From NCBI RefSeq assembly GCF_030253575.1, contig NC_080558.1:3978001-4042000 (forward strand): a stretch of 64,000 nt of DNA, read 5' to 3'. Numbering within the stretch: position 1 is the first letter of the stretch; the number at the start of each line of letters is the position of its first letter. The translations under genes were made by a program, and so were the position numbers. The stretch comes from Rhododendron vialii. Its lineage: Eukaryota > Streptophyta > Magnoliopsida > Ericales > Ericaceae. Positions 23,497-36,300 of the stretch are shown here, piece by piece. Below the pieces are notes generated by a model. The model was not told the DNA's origin and did not search any database. It worked only from the letters and a program-made list of their open reading frames with translations.

Positions 23497-24594
23497 TCAG
23501 CAGGGCATGGTAAAGCGGCAAACCAGACACATGTGGATACCCGCCAGCCACGTGTAAATACATTGCCAATGAAACACATGAGCGCATGGCATACGAGCAA
23601 GCTTCCCTACTGCAAGGGTCTTTGAGCACTGCTCGCATTCCTTAACTGGCCACAAACCATCAAAAGCCACTTCCTCTAATGCTCCAATGGATGCTTTCGC
23701 GGCAGGTGCGTAGTCCCAAACATCCATTTCCGTCGTAGCCCTGGCAATCCCCTCATCTTCACTCTCACCGGGTAACTGCGACATTCTGATCCCAACATCC
23801 ACAAGAAGTGGCAATGGCTTCAAGCCCAAGTCCAGCATCGAGCAGCCAAATCTGTGCACCTCGTCTACTATTGAGTCCTTAACACTGTCGTCGGGTACAA
23901 ATGCCAACAGTAGACAGGTATACATGAGATACTTGAGTTTCTCTCCTGCTAGAAACTCACTGCGGTTCACAGTAAATACAGAACGCACCGTGCCCAGCTT
24001 TACTTCGTTGTCGTCTGCATCACTGTCCCCATGATCAGCAAGCTTCCTCAGTTTATGACACATCCGCAGATCAACAAAAAAGCCATCATACTGCCCTTTC
24101 TTCTTCTCTGGGACAATGCTATCATCCTGCCGGCAACAATAGGAATACCTAACATCCAAGCCGTTATGATCTGATACCAAAATGTAAAACCAAAATGAAT
24201 GTGTAAGACAAATCAATATGAAGACGACTAGATGAGCAGTGGAATTCGATAAACCAAATAAAAAAAGGCAGCTGCAAGCATATTATTATGTGACCGTGAA
24301 CAAAGATTGATCAGTGCCACCGAACATAATGATTTTCGAACATTACCCTTCCCCATCTGATGCTAATTCATCCATTATGCGAAGTAACTTACAGAACAAG
24401 GGGACACTCTTTGGGCCTTGGGACACATTTGCAACGAATCCTTTCAATCGCCAACAACGTAAACAAGCCATTAGAGGGATGATATAGTTTGTAGATGAGT
24501 GTCCACCACCACAACTCGCCCCTTTGGAAAACCAATTCGCAAAAATAAGCCCATGTAAATTGACAAAGTAGTTCTTTGCAGGCAAACCGGCCAT
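23497..24594 (-). CDS. RING-H2 finger protein, putative E3 ubiquitin ligase
   Basis: The secure part is the terminal exon (24170 down to 23497, stop TGA). It encodes an acidic middle region (HGDSDADDNE) and a C-terminal RING-H2 of pattern C-x2-C-x13-C-x-H-x2-H-x2-C-x10-C-x2-C, running from CEQC to CLVC, with the Trp between Cys6 and Cys7 that usually contacts E2. The protein ends eight residues after the last ring Cys-x2-Cys begins (VCRFTMPC). The usual Pro in the final CPxC is replaced (CLVC). A strong donor TTCT|GTAAGT at 24393 joins in phase with the acceptor at 24171, allowing an upstream exon 24594-24393 and a 291-residue protein. That exon has no recognised homology, so the start is tentative; continuous reading from 24216 would give 239 residues. 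No transmembrane segment like that of ATL proteins is evident. Substrate is unknown. Confidence 0.7.
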
Positions 24595-24646
24595 TTCTTT
24601 TTAGTTTTGTAGAGAGAGTAAAATATATCAGAAAGAAGGAGGACAA

Positions 24647-26067
24647 GATGGATGCTAAGGAAGAAATGGTGCTTTTAAAACCTCATTTACCAAACAAACA
24701 GAGTTGTTCAATGCTGGGATAAATGCGTTTAGCTACGGTTAGCTATGTAGCAGGGACAAAGACACAGGGAACAACAATTCTTAAAAAACGGGACACGGAC
24801 TTGGCAGGGACACATTGGATCCACCCATACAATGTAATGTAAACCTACAGGAAACTAACACAGCAATTCACCACTACGGCCTCCCACTTAAATCCCTGGG
24901 TGCTATCAAGAGGAATCGAACCCATGGCAGGCGCAGATCCACCCTTACCACTACCTTTACCACTGGGGCAACCGAGGGGCAGGTATATATATTCCCATCC
25001 TTAATTGCAAAATGTACATAGTTAAAAACTGTGTTTTCCTCGTATGTAAATCTATACATTGATACAATAACATATACACACACACGTACTCAAGAAATTT
25101 TTTAGTGCCGAGCGGGTACCACGTGGTGCCTGCTCATGCATCCGGGCCGTCCATTTCGGTTTTGGACGGCTCAGATGTGCCCGCTTGGACACTACGTCAG
25201 CCGGGTGACGTAGTACCCACCTGGCACTGAAAAATTCTCCCTCAACCATGTTCCATCGTGTCCCGTGCCAAAAAATATTAGTAAAAGCTAAGGGCGTGTC
25301 GCACATGTATTTGGGCGTGTCCTCACTAGGTCCCCATGTCCGAAACGTGAATACAACGACTTCTAAGAGTGTCGGTGCTTCAAAAGTAATCACACATTAT
25401 AACCTAAAAAACAATGATCTTCCTGTTTTATTTTCCAGGACAAAAACATAATATCCAAAGCAACAACTGATTCAGAAATCTAAGATCAAGTCTTTAAATG
25501 ACCCAGCAACTGACACTAGACAAACTCATAACATATAGCAAGAGAAATATCTGATGCAAACAGCAATAGGTGAAAAACTTAAGAGAAACGCATAATCAAA
25601 ATAGAACGAATGGATAACTGGAAACTCAAATGAATGCCCTTAACGGGTTATATATATAGCATTTGAGAGGTTTCAAATTTGAAATCTTTGTAGGACGTAA
25701 ACATTTTTTAAGTCTTAAACCTTGACCACCAGACCAATCCCCTGAGATGGTAAAACTAATGAAACCGCTAAGGGCATGAATCTGAAAAGCTCTCTTCGAT
25801 GGACTACTTTTCTTCTCACATTTTTACTCCATTAAAATGTCACTCACCATTGTCACCAAATAGTTTTGCTTTTAGGCACCAAAATTTGTTTTCAGATGAT
25901 CATCCCAAAACCATTAGTATATTGCACTATCTAGTGATACAGGGTCCAACCACATTAGACTAATAGGCAGGTCAAAGCCCATAGTTTGTAAAACAATATT
26001 GGGCTGGCAGCTCCAAAGCCCACAGCTTGTACATGTCCAACCCATGTTTTAACATAGGACATGATTC
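24647..26067. other. Intergenic DNA with retroposon fragments
   Basis: No gene recognised. About 24885-24980 contains tRNA-like A and B boxes on the minus strand (TTGCCCCAGTGGTAAAGG, GGGTTCGATTCC), probably a SINE head. About 25634-25776 is bounded by the inverted pair ATGCCCTTAACGG / CCGCTAAGGGCAT and may be a small inverted-repeat element. Confidence 0.45.
25094..25239. mobile_element. Mutator-like MITE, short copy
   Basis: Same family as 19587-19805: GAAATTTTTTAGTGCCGAGCGG at the left and the inverse of GGCACTGAAAAATTCTC at the right. CACGTG lies in the left arm (TACCACGTGG). The purine-rich middle present in longer copies is missing, leaving mainly the two arms. No clear target duplication was seen. 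Confidence 0.7.
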
Positions 26068-26079
26068 GTTATAGATTTC

Positions 26080-26427
26080 CTACTATTTTTTTTCCCTGAG
26101 TAAAAAAAGTTGAGGGGGACACCAGAGTAGCAATCCCTCGGGAAGAGGGCCTCCAACCGTCATGAAATGTTCAGTCAATGAGTCAGTACCTCCCATTGAA
26201 GGATCCAAGCTCACTGGGATATTCTTGCGGAGTAACCACTACCCGGGGGAGGATAACCCGTCACCATAGCCCCACCTGGGTGCCAGCTAGACAAGATAAG
26301 GACACGCACGACATCTGGTTCATGAGTGTCGTCACCCTACATAGGGTGTGGTTCAAACTCGCGACTGCGTGATGGACTACGATTTGTGCCTCATCCGTCT
26401 TGTCAACTGGGCTACCACCTCGGTGGT
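26080..26427 (-). mobile_element. tRNA-derived SINE with perfect 12-bp duplication
   Basis: On the minus strand it starts with a tRNA-like head (GGTAGCCCAGTTGACAAG as A-box region, GAGTTTGAACCAC as B-box) and ends in an A-rich tail (plus-strand T run 26085-26093). GTTATAGATTTC flanks it perfectly at 26068-26079 and 26428-26439. At about 348 bp it is longer than the other SINEs here. The perfect duplication suggests a fairly recent insertion. Confidence 0.85.
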
Positions 26428-26467
26428 GTTATAGATTTCGCACTTGATGCTCCAATAATTATTTGAT

Positions 26468-26609
26468 GGTCTTGGAGTGCCGCCACGTTATGCCCCATTA
26501 CACTTATCTCCACATGTTTCTAAGTGGCCTAGTACTAAGTATATGTATACCATAAAAATGTGCGGTAAATGAAAGTGTTTGGGTACACCACGTAACGATG
26601 TCCAAGACC
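26468..26609. mobile_element. Small MITE, GGTCTTGG family
   Basis: GGTCTTGGAGTGCCGCCACG at the left pairs with inverted GGTCTTGGACATCGTTACG at the right over a 142-bp element. Related to 5013-5149 and 54990-55138. No target duplication could be assigned confidently. Confidence 0.6.
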
Positions 26610-27319
26610 ATTATAAAGATCCACACAACCAAGGCCAACGCCAGATCAAAAAAAAAAAAAAAAACCAAGGCCAATGAAAAAGAACATAACCTTGGTTGTT
26701 TTTTCGATAATACCCTCTTCACTCACAACGCTCCACTGCAAAATCCTTACCTTTTCACAGTAAAATTCTCATATTTCCTTTGTAAAACAAGGGCAAAATT
26801 GTCAACACATGCCCAAAAAGACTTGCACATCCATAAAACCTAAGCTAATAATAACTGAACAAGTCATGACCAGTCGGTAAAATTGCCTATTTTTATAAAC
26901 CCAAAAAGTTGGCCCAGTAGTCAAGGTGTAGGGTTCGTCCCCGTCAACTCCTTTAGAGCCATTTTACACAGTTTTTAGAATACGAAGTTTTGCTCAGAAA
27001 TTTAATTGGAAATCCTCACAAGTAGATGATGAGATTGATCCTCCAAATTCTCCCATTATTAATTGAGTTACGTAAAAATTGACCCAAACATATGAGTAAT
27101 AAATAAAAAAAATTGCCTACTTTATTCATCTTTCACTGTCCACAAAAGATAGAAAAAGGCATAGCGGCTAGAGAAACGAGAATAAATTACTGTTGACGTA
27201 AACAAGACAACAATGAAAATGAATACAAAACAAAGTTGATACTACGAATATTTGTCATGTTACGTGGCAATTGGCTCTTACTTGTTCCACTTTTCTGCCT
27301 TGTCCATTCTGTAAAAGTA

Positions 27320-27329
<10 letters not shown>

Positions 27330-27381
<52 letters not shown>
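27330..27381. repeat. (TA)n microsatellite
   Basis: An A run is followed by uninterrupted TA repeats to about 27381. Confidence 0.95.
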
Positions 27382-27387
<6 letters not shown>

Positions 27388-27440
27388 CTTCTCCTAAGAA
27401 CCACCTTAACTTAATAAAATAAAAATCTTTCTTTCCCGAT

Positions 27441-27689
27441 AGAATTTCGATGATCCAAGCCGCTCAATGTGTTCAGAACGTGATTTTAAAGGTACACTCC
27501 AGAAATCAGCAAAAAAAAAATGACTTGAAAGGCTTTATCCGAGTAGTTTTTGTTTATTTTTTATCGAACAGTTCAAATAAAAACTGCTCGGATGAAGCTC
27601 TTCTCGGTCATTTTTTTTTGCTGATTCCTCGTGGGCACTCTTAAAATCATGTTCTAAACACATTGAGCGACTCGGATCATCGAAATTCG
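27441..27689. mobile_element. Foldback MITE, family GCTCAATGTGTT
   Basis: GAATTTCGATGATCCAAGCC at the left pairs inversely with GGATCATCGAAATTC at the right. Further in, CTCAATGTGTTCAGAAC pairs with GTTCTAAACACATTGAG. A related element with the same inner words lies at 44388-44622. Confidence 0.7.
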
Positions 27690-28339
27690 AATGAAAAATG
27701 GGAGAAATGGAGAGGTTCTTATTTTAACTAAAATAAAGACCTCCTTATTTGAAAATGACTGTATATATATATATATTTATAAAAGCCTAAAATCAAAGCT
27801 CATTTGGCGAAAAAGGAGCAGGGGAAAAAAAGTAAAAGTAGAAACTAATTTTTTATTTCTGGGTTGAATTAAAAAAATAAGGGAAACGAAATATTCCTGT
27901 CAGTCAGATCCTTTTTTTTTTTGAAGATCATGCTAAATTTTATAGTATATATGTTTGATTGCAAAATTATAACGTTATGGAATTTTTGTTTGAGCTAAGT
28001 CCGATTGGTTGGTGGGTCTGCATCATACCAATTGATCAGGTTTGATATTTGGGGCCATGCTGCAAGAAAATATAATTTCTTGTGAATTTTTTACTCCCGC
28101 CCTGAATGACTTATCTTTAACCGGGCTGAGGATAGAATTAATTAAGGGACGCGTAATCAAGTCTGGACACCACTAACCGTCGAACGAAAAAGGGAAGAAT
28201 TTTTGTTTAGTTAGGAAATCACTTCTGAGTCACATTTAGAAAACCAGATTTTCAACCCCAAAAAAGAACGAAATTTCAAAAACCAGTTTATATTTTGCTG
28301 TTTCTTTCTTGCGCCTCCATTATTGCCTTCTGCTGCACC

Positions 28340-28341
<2 letters not shown>

Positions 28342-28414
<73 letters not shown>
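28342..28414 (+). repeat. Compound (TC)n(TA)n microsatellite in the CASPL gene upstream region
   Basis: CT/TC repeats pass directly into TA repeats, about 450-520 bp before the CASPL start codon. It could lie in the promoter or a long 5' leader. Length variation here may affect expression, which is inference. Confidence 0.85.
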
Positions 28415-28418
<4 letters not shown>

Positions 28419-28860
28419 TTCTTGAATTTCAGCTTCTTATTTCAGTTTTTTCTGTTTCCACACTTTTTCTTTTTGCAAGTGGGGTTTCTTGATTTTCTTT
28501 TTCTAACTTTTCAGTTTTCTCCCTCAAAGTTTTGCTTGAAACTTCATTTTCCAAGAGGACCACCTGTTCCTTCCCTTTCTCTCTCTTCATGATTTTGTTC
28601 CCACCAAGGAAAGTTTTCCAACTTCCAAGCAATATTTTCAATTTCATCAAAAATAAAAAAATTAGTTTCAGTTGATTAGTTTAGCAGGTGGGTTCTGGGT
28701 TTTCTTTTTCTTTCTTCTAACCTCTATCTGCTAAAGGTTAGGTCGAAACGGTCTTTGCATTTTTTGGTTTTTTTTTTCTTTCTTAATAAAATTGGATCTT
28801 TATATGATTTTGACGTGTGGGTAAAGGATTTGAGTTCTTATTGGATTCTAGAGAGAGAAA

Positions 28861-31800
28861 ATGAAGGATTTCGCGGGCACTCCAGGGACTATTACTGGGC
28901 TTGTCCTTAGGGTTTCTCAGTGTTTGTTTGCAGCAGGTTCAATTGCTTCTATGGCTACTACCAACAACTTCTTCAGTATCACAGCCTTCTGGTATTTATC
29001 GCTATTTTCTTCATTGTTGATGAATTTGCTTCTTCAGAAGATTTGAGTTTCTCTTTCTGTTTGTTGCTTGGCGAAACTTTTTGGTTGTGTGTTCTGTGCA
29101 TCAAAAGGCATTTATGGATTGAAATTTGACAATCTCATACTTGGAATTTTTGGAAAAGTTTGATCTTTTAGAAGAATTAGAAAATAATAACCGGAGACAA
29201 GCCGAATTTTGTGTGGATTAATTCATTAATTGTTGATCAATTTACTCTTTGCATTGGGATTAAGCCTTGTTTGGATCCTCTGATTGTGAACTGGACAATG
29301 CTGTAGTTACATGCAGCAATGTTATGATTCTAGGGACCAGTTTCAGTTATTCATTGAGGTGAGAGAAAAATATGGTAAAGATCCAAAATCATCAGCATTT
29401 GCGATCTCCTTTGCCTGTAACTAGGCTAGAGATTCTACTTCGATGACACACGGAACACTTCAGTCCGTAGACATTCCCGCCTATGGGTTATCTTACGCTG
29501 TAATCTGCACATGGTTTGCTGCAGATAGTACCTCTCTAAAACGGTTTGCTGCAGATAGTACTTACAATCTAAAAGTAGTACCTCTCGAAAACCATTTTAG
29601 ACCAGTACTATTTGTAGATTGTTGGAAAAAAGTTTTTGACCCGTTCAATCTAAAACTGTTGGTTGCAGATAGATTGTTGGAACACATGGTTTGCTGCAGA
29701 TAGTACTTCTCCAAAAATAGTACCTCTCGAAAGCTTTAAACTACATTGTTTATGGAAGATGTTGATTCATTTAATCTGCACATGGTTTGCTGCAGAAACA
29801 GCATCAACCATTTGTAGAGGGTCATTTTGCTTGAAAAACTTGGGCAGACACTTGCCCTTTTATGAGCGTACTCTATCTTTGGCCGTATGAGTTTTTGAAT
29901 AATTTGGCAAAGATTTCTACCTGCTTATGTTGTCGTAGTAACTTTAAGTGGAATACGTCGCTTTCCATTAGTGCAAATTATGGTCGTATTGTGGAGAACC
30001 GTCTTTACTGAAATTTGCTTCTCATAATCATTAATGCAGTTCTTGATTACTTTTAATGTTTGTTCATTTCTGATTTCGTTGTTTCATGTGGGCCCACTCA
30101 CCCATCCAACTTTTCGCATTTTAAATCGTTCTGTTTTTATGACCTGTATTCATTAACTGCTAAGCAAAACTTGATAAAATAACGAATGGTGATTTCACTT
30201 CATTACATACCACTCCCTCGAGTTAGAGATACACAACTTTGCGCAAACCTCCAAAAGAGGCAAACTTCGCTTTTTTCCCCAGATGGCTACCTCTCTAAAA
30301 CTGTGTCCACTGTCCAGCACTTCTTGAGCGGGTCTAAATTACAAATCAGAGTCTTTAACCATACTGTCCGGACAAGTCAGCTACACTTCTTGAACCCCGG
30401 AAACATGTCCTATGCGATGAATCTCTGCAAGCAGAGTAATTCATTAAAAAAATTAACCACTGCATCGGAGAGGTCAGACCTAGAGACCCGATTCAGTTTT
30501 TGTGTTCATCATCTTACTTCATTCAAAACTCAGAGCATCAATAATGCACAAATCCCAGAAAATACTAGGAAGTAACAAATCTTGGAACTATGACTGCTGT
30601 CCTTGGATTACAATATTGCGATGCTGCTATTGTCTGGGGCAGAATGCGAAAGAAGCAGCTAATTCCGGACAAAGAACCAGTGCTGTTGTTCGTTGAGAGG
30701 GAACTTAATGTACATGTTATTGATACAAATGATTGCTACACTTGATGTTGTCATGACGTAAAGATTCAACTGATGGTTCAGGGAAAATGGGAGTAACTTT
30801 GTCAGAGTGTATATTCTATAGTACAGCCTTATAGATGCAGTTTAGCAGTCAAGTGACACAAACTGAATCAAACATAAAGCTATGTTGGTCAAACGTTGTT
30901 TGATCAGCTCACTTAAAGTATTTGCAGTCATCTCCTTTCTTGTTTTGATTTTTAGGTGTTGGAATTTTTTTTTGTTTTTGTATTAGTTACGTGCTTTTTA
31001 CTATTAAGAGTTGCATACATGTAGAGTCTCAATATATTGTCACTGTATGCTAACTACAGTCCTGAGTCTTCGGTTGCCGTAATTACCAAACCAAACTAGA
31101 TTCACGAGTACCAGTCTTGAACTGTGGAAATGTTCTTGAAATATGTGGTTCTAATGCTTGTTTGGGCATCCTTAGTTCTGTTTGTTTGGTGAAGTTTTTA
31201 GATGAAAGTGGTTTTGACATAGAATTGTCAACATACTTCCTTCTTCTGAATAATATTCACCATGCACCAGCACAATTGTTGCTATAATTGATGCTGTGTT
31301 TGCAGTTACTTGATTGCTTCAATGGGTTTGCAAATCATTTGGTGTTCTGGACTTGCGTTCTTGGATGCATATGCCTTGGCAAAGAAGAAGGTGCTCCACA
31401 ATCATGTCCTCGTCAGCCTCTTCGTCGTTGGAGACTGGGTCAGCCTCTCTAAATCCATTACTTATTGTCATAATCACGTATAAAACTAGGCATGGGTGTT
31501 ATCATGGGATACATAATCCTGCAGTAACTTGTCCCAAGGAGGGTATTTAGTCATTTGGACGCCAGAAATTATCTTGGGATAAGTTGTCCCACCTCCTCCC
31601 CTGGGACAACGTAATTCTGCGTATCTGTGATAAAACGGCTGCATGTTCAGGATTAGTTGTCAAACATCAAGAAACATTCCTAGTATTTCGGTTTGACTAA
31701 TAAAGATGCATCTCTATTTAACCAATGAAGACAGCTATCCAGTTTCTTTCTTGTTTCATTATTTTTTTTGCAGGTTACAGCAACACTATCCCTCGCTGCC

Positions 31801-31968
31801 GCTTCTGCTTCAGCCGGTGTGACGATGCTGTACTTTGCTGATGTGGCAAACTGCAGATTAGGACACGAATGCCTTAAGTACCAAATTTCGGTTGCTTTTG
31901 CATTTTTGAGCTGGATAACAATAGCCTTGTCATCCCTAATTATGTTTTGGCTTTTGGCTGCTGGATAG
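28861..31968 (+). CDS. CASPL5B: CASP-like protein, family 5B
   Basis: Exons 28861-28991, 31306-31438 and 31774-31968 join in phase (C-Y at the first junction, W-V at the second) to 152 residues. Four membrane segments are visible: about 13-32 ([19 protein letters not shown]), 38-62 ([19 protein letters not shown]), 78-105 ([20 protein letters not shown]) and 128-150 ([20 protein letters not shown]). This is the CASP/MARVEL-like four-helix layout, and the 5B type is suggested by [10 protein letters not shown] at the start and [15 protein letters not shown]. CASPs scaffold Casparian strip membrane domains; 5B proteins are plasma-membrane proteins of less clear function. The first intron, 2.3 kb, contains a repeated GGTTTGCTGCAGATAGTAC word. 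Both introns are GT-AG. The frame at 30186-30575 inside intron 1 is not conserved and is not called. Confidence 0.92.
29506..29800 (+). repeat. Short-word repeat array in CASPL intron 1
   Basis: GTTTGCTGCAGATAGTAC recurs at about 29515, 29544 and 29690, with a partial copy near 29785 (ATGGTTTGCTGCAGAAAC). Copies are separated by CCTCTCGAAA and GTAGATTGTTGG words. This is a diverged tandem repeat with no known function. Confidence 0.7.
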
Positions 31969-33305
31969 ATCCGTAGTAGTTTTGGTTTTTCGGTTTTCGT
32001 GATGTGTATAAGAAAAGAGAGTAAACAAGAGACCGATGGAGCCGATAGCTGAAACATGTTTTTGTTTCCAAATTTTGGAAGTTTGAGCAGCAAAGTGTGT
32101 CACACCTGAATATTGGTACATAAGGAAGATGTGGCATGGTGATCCAAGTTTACTCTTCAGCATATGAGAGACCAATATGAAATGCACATGAAATATTTGA
32201 TTCACTTAAGAAACTCAATAGGAGCAGCAAAATTGCTTCAACTCATCATTCTTGGCATTGGCACATGAAAGATTCTTCATTAAGAGAAAGGAAAAGGAAA
32301 ATAAAATGTAAAAGAGATCCAACTTTCTCAGGTACTACTACTACTATATAGGAAGGCAATGAGATAGAATCTTTCTACCTTGTTTTTCCTCTCGAAATTC
32401 AAAATCCAAGCACTACAAGTCAATGGAACGAAGCTCAAAGGCTGAAGGAAGGCCGAGATGAAGCCTGTGCGGAGCAAGCCTGCACTGGCTGAGATTATAA
32501 AAATGTGCTCCGGCACTCGCTGAGATGATAAAAATGTCGACACCGATCGGATGAGTTTGAAAACTCCAGCGTTAAGGCAACACACAGATTGCAAAAATTA
32601 ACAAAAAAGAAACTACTACTATAAAGCAAAGAGTGAAAATATTAAGTGGCTTCTTTGTATTCTGTGTTTGGAACGCAAAGAGCTGTGCAATCCCAGCTGT
32701 CAAAAAACGTTTTTAACGGTTCGATTTTGTTGAAAGACTCTTGGCAAGAAGGAATTATTATTTCCAGAAAATAGTCTTTTCAAAATCTAAACCACTTATT
32801 GCTGAGATGAATGAACAAGATGAGATCTATTGCAGAGAAGTCGGATCCATTGGAAAAACATCTCTGGGATCTCCAACCACACTTCAAATCTTCATTTCGA
32901 AGAATCTTCCTCTTCCAACCATATTTCATTTGAATTCTTCAAAACAATGAACCATTTTTTTATTTTTCAAAACAAAGAACCATTTTTCAAAACAATGTCA
33001 ACGTATAGTTCAAGGTGCTTCATTGATTCTCAGTTCAACACTACCCACTTGTCAAAATCAAGTCAAAAACCAAAAATAGTGTAAGCGAAAAACAAATTTC
33101 TAGCTTTGTACGAACTAGAATCAAAGAGAGAAGTAAATTCTTTCCAACAACTTTCTAGATTCATTCTAGCCAAACAATCAGGGAACATTCCACAGTTGGT
33201 CAAAATACTAGCAGCAATATTTACAAGTTCAACGGGAAAAAAAAAAACTGATTACTAGGAACATTAAGCATCCAGGAATAGTGCACAAATTCGTAAGACT
33301 ATTTT
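31969..33305. other. Convergent spacer between CASPL and bHLH genes
   Basis: It contains the likely 3' UTRs of both genes. The minus-strand frames at 31680-32205 and 32328-32594 are shadows or chance frames. Nothing else was seen. Confidence 0.55.
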
Positions 33306-36300
33306 CTAAGCAGCAGGAGGCCTGAGTTCTCGATCCTGTGTTGTGTCAAGAACATTTGGCGGTAGATATTGCCACATCGGAACATATCCATAGCTGGGGA
33401 AAACAGCCATCTTGTTTGCCGCAGCATGATATGCCGCTGCTGGATGAGGGGCTGGCAAAAACCCAGGAGGTGAGACAGTCATAGCTTTCAGCTGCTGCTC
33501 TATCCTTTCTTTGTCCTCCTTCAGCACCACTTTCTCTTCACGAAGTTCATTCTTCTCGGCCTGTTTCAGAGGCAGACTATTAGAATGACAAATCCAGAAG
33601 GGTCTTGAATAGCTCGCTGTAACGATATCAATTTATTGCCTGAGGGCTCAAAGCACGCCATGATGGCATTAAAAATGAACAATACATAACAAACACTTCA
33701 TTCGTGGCTATTTTTCTCCACTGTGTCTCCGTAGTCAATGTGGAAGGACTAAGAATTGGACTTCTACAGATACTGATTATAAGTGAAGGAAAATCTGAAA
33801 TGATAACAGGAGCAAAAATAGTACGACTGGCCATGAAGAATGGACAGTGCCGAAGGTCATGTCAAGATTTCAGACACTAACACACTTCAGACAGGTATCC
33901 GATATGTGACATAGGCAAAGGCATGTTCTAATAACAGGCAAAGCATATCATGCGCCAGAATACATAACAAAAATGAGCGACGCTTCACTCAAAAAGAATG
34001 CTGCATAAATAGAACCAACCTTTAAACTTTTTATCTCTTCTACAAGTTTCTCATTTGTCTCTTTGGATTCTTGAGATTCAGCTCGCAGCTGGTTCACAAC
34101 TCGGATGGCGTCCCCAAGTATGGCCAACTTGTCATTTTTGGGAGGTCTCCCAGGTTCCAATAAGGAGCTCAACTCTACAAACCTGCACAACAGACATCAT
34201 TCATCATTTAAAAATCACCAGAGAGCTACAACGTGAGAACTCTGTATAAGAGGACCACTACATGAATAACCTTTTTCCCTTCACATGAACGGATTCTACA
34301 AACAATTACTTTTGCCTGGTATACAATATAAGTTGATTACGTTGCTGCACATCGCAAGTGCTACATTACATGGACTTGGGCTTGGGCATGGGTGTTAGAT
34401 TGGGTACATGTCCAAGTAGTCAATTCTTCTAACACCTATGTTGAAGGACATAGAAAGTAACTACACAACTACGAGTTTAGTGTCCGTCAATTTAATTTTT
34501 GTGGGTACTACTACTTGGTTTGTTAAAGAGTAATAATATGATGCATTCTATGCACTATATGACCTTGTCTTGTGTTTTCATACAATCAGTTAGAGAAAAC
34601 AATCAATCTAACAGAGATCACAAGGCAAGCTGCTCATCAAATTGCAAGCATCACATTAATTTTCTCCTTTCATACCAACTGCACAACCAGGAAGTAAAGA
34701 TATCTATAATTTTTGCAGAATGCCATGCCCTCTTTACCATTGGCATTAAGTCGCGTGCGTTTAATTTCTTAGTAAAACAGGATTTCATGTATCAATACTC
34801 ACACTGGACATTGGATGAAAACTGATTAAGAAAAAGTGAGGTTTTTCTTGTAATTACAAGACATAACAGATTTTCTTCTGATAATTACTAAAAAGAATTC
34901 CAAATTGACTATTGAAACAACATAAAGATCCAATTCAATGAGATGCTTGCCTCTCGTTCAATTTTTCTCTCCGTAATCTCTCACGACAGGCTTTCGTCCC
35001 CAATCTGCTACATGAAATATTCCGTGCTCTGAGAAGTAATCATCAAGACAAACTCATCAAGAAAAACTAAGTACATGGAACAAACAATGTGTATGACGTT
35101 GGAAAAAATTGAGAAGCAACGAAAATAAACAAGTAGAACCAACACAGCTCAAAGTGTCCAAAGCAAAGTCATTGTGCACAACTTGGGGATCATCATAGTG
35201 GCCAAATGAAACAACCATTAAACTACCACCAGTCTCATCCAGATATCATCTAATCTCTATACAACAATGTCTTAGGAAAGCAAAAAACCTTTGCCAGCAA
35301 AGACAAAAGTCATCAAGTTCACAAAGGTGCAGAATCATCAAGTTCACAAAGGTGCAGATATTATGAGGTATATTCTTCAAAGCATGAAGAAAATCATGTC
35401 ATCCTGAACATGTAGTGAAATGAATCTTCAAGGTAACCAAAAACATCCTGCAAAGCTCAAGGAATCCCCAACAGAATGATTTAGAATACCGAATCATCAG
35501 TTGAAAAAAAATATCTGACTCTTGAATTGTCGAAGCAAGAATCCCGCACGTCATGGTCTTGAATACCAAATCATTAGAGTTTCCAATATATGAACACCAT
35601 ATGAGAAAGGTGAATCAATTTAAAAAATGATCATATATGAGGCATTTCACTTCTCAGATTCCACACACAACCCCCCAAAATTATTGAAAGATATATGAAC
35701 CCCTGCAAGTAGTCTTCTTACCAAAACAACCAGCGCACACCCCCAACCACTAAAGAAAACTATGTTTATTGTATCACGGCTACACTATCCTCAGATACCT
35801 ATGAGCCATCGTAAAAGGTTAAGCAAATTGTGGGTCAAAACGAGTTCTTAGTGGTAATCATACATTTGGTAGGCAAAATTATTTATTTTGAGCTTGACAA
35901 TAAGAGCCAACATTGCCGTCATAAAAGAAGAAAAGGAAAAAAGAGCCACAAATTCTTACCGATGCATTTAACATAACGGACAACTCTGTCTATTTCCCCT
36001 TTTGATGGTAAAGTTTCATCCATGCATTCTTTATGCCATTTAAACCAAACAAGTTCTTTTCAGATCGCTAAGTAGTGATATATGGAGTTTCATCATTAAT
36101 TCTCAAGTTTACCAACACAAGCAACACGAAGCTTTTAAGAACTGCGATAGGAGAAGTACAGTGCCCCGATTACAAAATGTAACCGAATACCTTTTCTTTG
36201 GGCATTCTTTCTCTATACAATCCTCATCTTGTAGCATTGGCTCAGTAAGTGAAAAATCAGCTTGCACATCAGCACTGTCATGAAACAAGCAATCACATCA

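Larger units (their letters stand above)
26610..28340. other. Intergenic DNA upstream of the CASPL gene
   Basis: Apart from the microsatellite and foldback listed separately, this is AT-rich sequence. A possible tRNA-like fragment lies near 26903-26945 (GGCCCAGTAGTCAAGG then GGGTTCGTCCC). No gene was seen. Confidence 0.45.

Noticed and set aside
24885-24980. Possible tRNA gene (A- and B-box-like words on the minus strand)
   Set aside because: No cloverleaf with paired acceptor stem could be drawn; more likely a SINE head.
30186-30696. Long frames in CASPL intron 1
   Set aside because: They lie inside a well-supported intron, have no recognisable domain and carry no splice-consistent partner.
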